Position numbers and translations under genes: made by a program. 9,505 nt of DNA from an uncultured Prevotella sp. (GTDB lineage Bacteria > Bacteroidota > Bacteroidia > Bacteroidales > Bacteroidaceae): NCBI GenBank assembly GCA_900546605.1, contig URDV01000071.1:1-9505 (forward strand), in the 5' to 3' direction. A model generated the notes under the pieces. That model worked only from the letters and a program-made list of their open reading frames with translations, had not been told where the DNA came from and ran no database searches. Shown piece by piece: positions 6,717 to 9,505 of the stretch (its first letter is position 1; the number at the start of each line of letters is the position of its first letter).

Positions 6717-6728
6717 ATTGTACTTTTG
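6698..6728 (+). promoter_or_regulatory. Promoter of the aldolase gene
   Basis: TTG (6698-6700), exactly 20 bases, then TACTTTTG (6721-6728): a full match to the Bacteroidota primary-sigma promoter (TTTG - 19 to 21 - TAnnTTTG) except for the first T of the -33 box. Transcription should begin near 6735, leaving about 38 bases of AT-rich leader. This is the best promoter in the window and fits the strongly expressed gene that follows. Confidence 0.8.
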
Positions 6729-6773
6729 CACATGGAATAACATCCATATAATTTATAAAATTACTTATCAATT

Positions 6774-7784
6774 ATGGTAAACTACAAAGAACTTGGCTTG
6801 GTGAACACTCGCGAGATGTTCAAGCGTGCCATCAACGGTGGTTATGCAATCCCCGCATTCAACTTCAATAACCTTGAACAGCTTCAAGCTATCATCAAGG
6901 CTTCTTCTGAACTCAAGTCTCCGGTTATCCTCCAGGTTTCTAAGGGTGCCCGTAACTATGCAAACGAGACTTTGCTCCGTTACATGGCTGAAGGTGCTGT
7001 TGAATATGCAAAGGAACTCGGTTGCCACCATCCTGAAATCGTACTTCACCTTGACCATGGTGATAGCTTCGAACTTTGCAAGAGCTGCGTTGACCTCGGT
7101 TTCTCTTCTGTAATGATCGATGGTTCTTCACTTCCTTATGAAGAGAACATCGCCCTCACTAAGAAGGTTGTAGAATACGCACACCAATATGACGTAACAG
7201 TTGAAGGTGAGCTCGGCGTTTTGGCTGGTGTTGAAGACGAAGTTTCTTCTGACGTATGCCACTACACTAAGCCTGAAGAAGTTATCGACTTCACTTCAAA
7301 GACAGGTGTTGACTCACTCGCTATCTCTATCGGTACTTCACATGGTGCTTACAAGTTCACTCCCGAACAATGCACACGCGACCCGAAGACTGGCAAGCTC
7401 GTTCCTCCTCCCTTGGCATTCGACATTCTCGATGCTATCATGGAGAAGCTTCCTGGTTTCCCCATCGTACTTCATGGTTCTTCATCAGTTCCTCAGGAAT
7501 ATGTTGACATCATCAACGCAAATGGTGGTAAGCTTCCTGATGCTGTTGGTATCCCCGAAGAGCAACTCCGTAAGGCTTCTAAGAGCGCTGTTTGCAAGAT
7601 CAACATCGACTCTGACTCACGTCTTGCCTTCACCGCTGCCGTACGTAAGGTATTCAACGAAAAGCCAGGTGAATTCGATCCTCGTAAGTACTGCGGTCCT
7701 GCTCGCGACCTCATGGAACAAATGTACAAGCACAAAATCACTGATGTGCTCGGTTCTGACAACAAACTCGCTAACTGCGACTAA
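6774..7784 (+). CDS. fba: Class II fructose-bisphosphate aldolase
   Basis: This 336-residue zinc-dependent aldolase cleaves fructose 1,6-bisphosphate to dihydroxyacetone phosphate and glyceraldehyde 3-phosphate, reversibly, in glycolysis and gluconeogenesis. IPAFNFNN opens the barrel. VLHLDHGD holds the catalytic Asp94 and zinc ligand His95. VEGELG (143-148) has the conserved glutamates. SIGTSHGAYK has zinc ligand His190 and LHGSSSVP has His234. KINIDSDSRLAF carries the phosphate and substrate contacts near the C-terminus. Length and motif order are normal. The gene has its own consensus promoter and terminator, so it is a single-gene unit. Codon use differs sharply from its neighbours: about 22 of 25 lysines are AAG, with CGT, GGT, CTC/CTT and GTT favoured. 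This is the pattern of a very highly expressed gene, and transfer is a less likely explanation. Confidence 0.97.
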   Translation: MVNYKELGLVNTREMFKRAINGGYAIPAFNFNNLEQLQAIIKASSELKSPVILQVSKGARNYANETLLRYMAEGAVEYAKELGCHHPEIVLHLDHGDSFELCKSCVDLGFSSVMIDGSSLPYEENIALTKKVVEYAHQYDVTVEGELGVLAGVEDEVSSDVCHYTKPEEVIDFTSKTGVDSLAISIGTSHGAYKFTPEQCTRDPKTGKLVPPPLAFDILDAIMEKLPGFPIVLHGSSSVPQEYVDIINANGGKLPDAVGIPEEQLRKASKSAVCKINIDSDSRLAFTAAVRKVFNEKPGEFDPRKYCGPARDLMEQMYKHKITDVLGSDNKLANCD

Positions 7785-7787
7785 ACA

Positions 7788-7822
7788 TTATGCTGCAGCT
7801 TAACCCTATAGCTGCAACATAA
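7788..7822. repeat. Hairpin just after fba
   Basis: TTATGCTGCAGCT (7788-7800) pairs with AGCTGCAACATAA (7810-7822) in 12 of 13 positions around a 9-base loop, starting three bases after the fba stop. There is no T-run, so it is more likely a 3' mRNA-stabilising hairpin than a terminator; the true terminator follows. Confidence 0.75.
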
Positions 7823-7834
7823 CATCACTAAAAC

Positions 7835-7884
7835 AAATGCCGTTTCAATCACACAACTACAAGATTGGAACGGCATTTTTATTT
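7835..7884 (+). terminator. Rho-independent terminator of fba
   Basis: A 16-bp stem is formed by AAATGCCGTTTCAATC (7835-7850) and GATTGGAACGGCATTT (7863-7878) with a single U-G wobble and a 12-base loop, followed by TTTTTATTT. This is a textbook intrinsic terminator. It contains the ATG at 7837, which should therefore not be used as the start of the downstream phosphatase gene. Confidence 0.95.
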
Positions 7885-7905
7885 ATCACACAAAAATATC
7901 TATAC

Positions 7906-9333
7906 ATGACAAGATTCTCAAACATAAAGTTCTATTTGCTTGCCGCCTTGCTACTATCCACCCTATCAGCAGCAGCCCAACAAGCCAAATACGTGTTCTA
8001 CTTCATTGGCGATGGTATGGGTGTGAATCAAGTAAACGGAACAGAAACCTACTATGCAGCACTTGAAGGTCGCATTGGAGTACAACCACTCTGCTTCACG
8101 CAATTTCCCTACGCAGCACTTGTCACCACCTATTCAGGCACCAATGGTGTAACCGACTCAGCTGCTGCAGGAACCGCATTGGCTACCAGTCATAAATCAA
8201 AAAACGGAGCTTTAGGCATGAAGGCTGATGCCACTACCCCTGTTAATAGCATTGCATATTGGGCACAACAAGCAGGAGCTGCCGTAGGCATAAGCACAAG
8301 CGTTAGCGTTGACCATGCCACCCCAGCTTCGTTCTATGCACATCAAGGCGCACGAGGCTCATACTATGCCATCAGCAAAGATCTCATCAAGGCCAATTAC
8401 GATTTCTACGCTGGATCTGACTTCATGCAGCCCAATAACCCTGACGATAAATCACAACCCACCATCTATGCTCAATGCGAAAGCGCAAACTACACCATAG
8501 CACGTGGTTATAAAGACTATCAGCGCAAAGCCTCTAAGGCACAAAAAATCATTCTGCTGCAAACACAAGAAGCCAGTAACCACAATCGCAGTTGTCTGCC
8601 TTACGCCATTGACCGCACATCAAAGGACATGACCTTGCAACAAGTAACACGAGCTGGCATTAACTTCCTTACCAAGAAACACAAAGATGGATTTTTCCTA
8701 ATGGTTGAAGGTGGTAAAATTGACTGGGCTTGCCATAGCAACGATGCTGGTACCATGTTTCGTGAACTTAAAGATATGGACGAAGCCGTACAAGTAGCTT
8801 ACGAATTCTACGAACAACATCCCGATGAAACATTAATAGTTGTTACAGCCGACCACGAAACGGGTGGACTTTCGTTAGGCCGTGGCCCATATCAGTTACA
8901 CACCGACTTATATCGCTACCAACGCATGAGTGTTGATGCTTATAGCGAGCACATAAAAAAATTAAGTGAAAAACTGGACAACAAATTTACTTGGGCCAAA
9001 GCCGAAGCTGACCTAAAAGAAAATTGGGGCTTTGGCGATGGAGTTAAGATAACTGACAAGCAAAAAGACCGTCTGCAAAAAGCTTTTGAAGCCATGACTG
9101 ACAAAAAGGCAGAGGATAAAAAAACACTCTATGCCAAAATTGACGCTTTAGCTGATGCCGCACGTTCTGTTATGGCTGAATGTGCATTAATAGGCTGGCA
9201 AAGCGGAGGACACTCTAATGGCTACGTCCCCGTCTTTGCCGTAGGAGTAGGAGCCGAACAATTTCATGGCCAAATCGACAACACCGAAATTCCTCTTAAG
9301 ATTACACATGCTGCAGGTTGGGCTATAAAGTAA
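7906..9333 (+). CDS. Exported alkaline phosphatase (PhoA family)
   Basis: This 475-residue phosphomonoesterase acts outside the cytoplasm. Residues 1-24 form a signal peptide: a basic start, hydrophobic YLLAALLLSTL, then AAA with likely cleavage after Ala24. The start at 7906 is chosen because it opens this signal peptide; the in-frame ATG at 7837 lies in the fba terminator and would add 23 unlikely residues. Metal and catalytic residues align with E. coli PhoA: Asp36 (D51), nucleophile Ser85 in TDSAAAGTA (S102), Thr139 (T155), Glu268, Asp273 and His277 in VEGGKIDWACH (E322, D327, H331), Asp316-His317 in TADHETGG (D369, H370) and His436 in GGHSNG (H412). His137 and Trp274 replace PhoA Asp153 and Lys328. 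A lysine-rich insert (about 345-425) comes before the last motif, where family members carry a variable crown-like region. No Pho-box was recognised. True substrate is not known. Confidence 0.93.
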   Translation: MTRFSNIKFYLLAALLLSTLSAAAQQAKYVFYFIGDGMGVNQVNGTETYYAALEGRIGVQPLCFTQFPYAALVTTYSGTNGVTDSAAAGTALATSHKSKNGALGMKADATTPVNSIAYWAQQAGAAVGISTSVSVDHATPASFYAHQGARGSYYAISKDLIKANYDFYAGSDFMQPNNPDDKSQPTIYAQCESANYTIARGYKDYQRKASKAQKIILLQTQEASNHNRSCLPYAIDRTSKDMTLQQVTRAGINFLTKKHKDGFFLMVEGGKIDWACHSNDAGTMFRELKDMDEAVQVAYEFYEQHPDETLIVVTADHETGGLSLGRGPYQLHTDLYRYQRMSVDAYSEHIKKLSEKLDNKFTWAKAEADLKENWGFGDGVKITDKQKDRLQKAFEAMTDKKAEDKKTLYAKIDALADAARSVMAECALIGWQSGGHSNGYVPVFAVGVGAEQFHGQIDNTEIPLKITHAAGWAIK

Positions 9334-9362
9334 AAATCCGACCATGACATATATTATATAGC

Positions 9363-9418
9363 AAAAGTGCAAATGAAACAAAGTGATAGTACTTTTACCT
9401 TGTTTCATTTGCACTTTT
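9363..9418. terminator. Perfect 19-bp hairpin after the phosphatase gene
   Basis: The arm at 9363-9381 (AAAAGTGCAAATGAAACAA) is the exact reverse complement of 9400-9418, around an 18-base loop. The stem ends in CTTTT on the + strand, and the mirrored AAAAG serves the - strand, so it may terminate in both directions, although neither T-run is long. The loop can form an alternative pairing, AAAGT (9380-9384) with ACTTT (9391-9395). Confidence 0.75.
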
Positions 9419-9450
9419 ACAATGTTGTCAAATTGCAATATTTACAGATA

Positions 9451-9505
9451 TGAGTACTATGCTCATGTGCCATTGAGTACTATGCTCATGTGCCATTGAG
9501 TACTA
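9451..9505. repeat. 23-bp tandem repeat at the end of the sequence
   Basis: The unit TGAGTACTATGCTCATGTG + CCAT is present twice exactly (9451-9473 and 9474-9496) and a third copy starts at 9497 and is cut by the end of the window. Each unit contains a short inverted repeat TGAG...CTCA. There are no spacers between units. The sequence stops inside the array, as assemblies do at tandem repeats; it may be a real variable-number array or an assembler loop. Confidence 0.9.

Noticed and set aside
7201..7803. 200-codon open frame overlapping fba on the same strand
   Set aside because: It is a shadow of the fba reading frame, produced by its strong codon bias. The overlapping fba frame carries every catalytic motif of the aldolase.
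9451..9505. CRISPR array
   Set aside because: The 23-bp units abut directly with no spacers, and no cas gene is present.
1..9505. Defence island, prophage, IS element or new biosynthetic system
   Set aside because: Every long reading frame belongs to a well-known housekeeping family; no transposase, integrase, nuclease, toxin or terminal inverted repeat was found. The novelty, if any, is in the intergenic elements.

Overview
The window looks like one complete contig from a draft or metagenomic assembly of a Bacteroidota bacterium, most likely order Bacteroidales (Prevotella-like). Evidence for this is: AT-rich DNA; no clear Shine-Dalgarno sequences before the starts; promoters of the Bacteroidota type (TTG - about 20 bases - TAnnTTTG); grpE next to dnaJ without dnaK; and a pyrB-pyrI pair with a regulatory subunit followed by a flavin reductase and glyA. 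The assignment comes from gene content and motifs only. Bases 1-28 are Illumina adapter, not genome, and the last 55 bases are a 23-bp tandem repeat in which the sequence stops.

Layout, all genes on the + strand: (1) 29-1616, chaperone genes: the 3' end of grpE, complete dnaJ, and a strong terminator. (2) 1655-2959, folC. (3) 2960-3299, a 340-base gap with an inverted repeat, a good -7 promoter element, a possible 19-residue leader peptide and a third copy of a 10-bp motif. (4) 3300-5299, pyrB, pyrI and a flavin reductase-like gene, the last two overlapping by one base. (5) 5298-5376, a striking 26-bp inverted repeat, then glyA at 5400-6677. (6) 6678-7884, class II fructose-bisphosphate aldolase with its own consensus promoter, highly biased codons and a classic terminator. 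(7) 7906-9333, an exported PhoA-family alkaline phosphatase, then a 19-bp perfect hairpin.

Functionally the middle of the window is metabolic housekeeping with a common theme. FolC polyglutamylates folates, SHMT (glyA) loads one-carbon units on tetrahydrofolate, and PyrB/PyrI commit aspartate to pyrimidines. The products meet at thymidylate synthesis. GrpE and DnaJ serve the DnaK chaperone, aldolase serves glycolysis, and the phosphatase acts outside the cytoplasm.

I see no phage, IS element, CRISPR array, toxin-antitoxin pair, RNA gene or obviously new system. The parts worth a second look are non-coding: the paired inverted repeats before dnaJ and glyA, the pyrB leader, the operator-like repeat on the fba promoter, and the terminal tandem repeat. 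The alkaline phosphatase also has a variant metal site.
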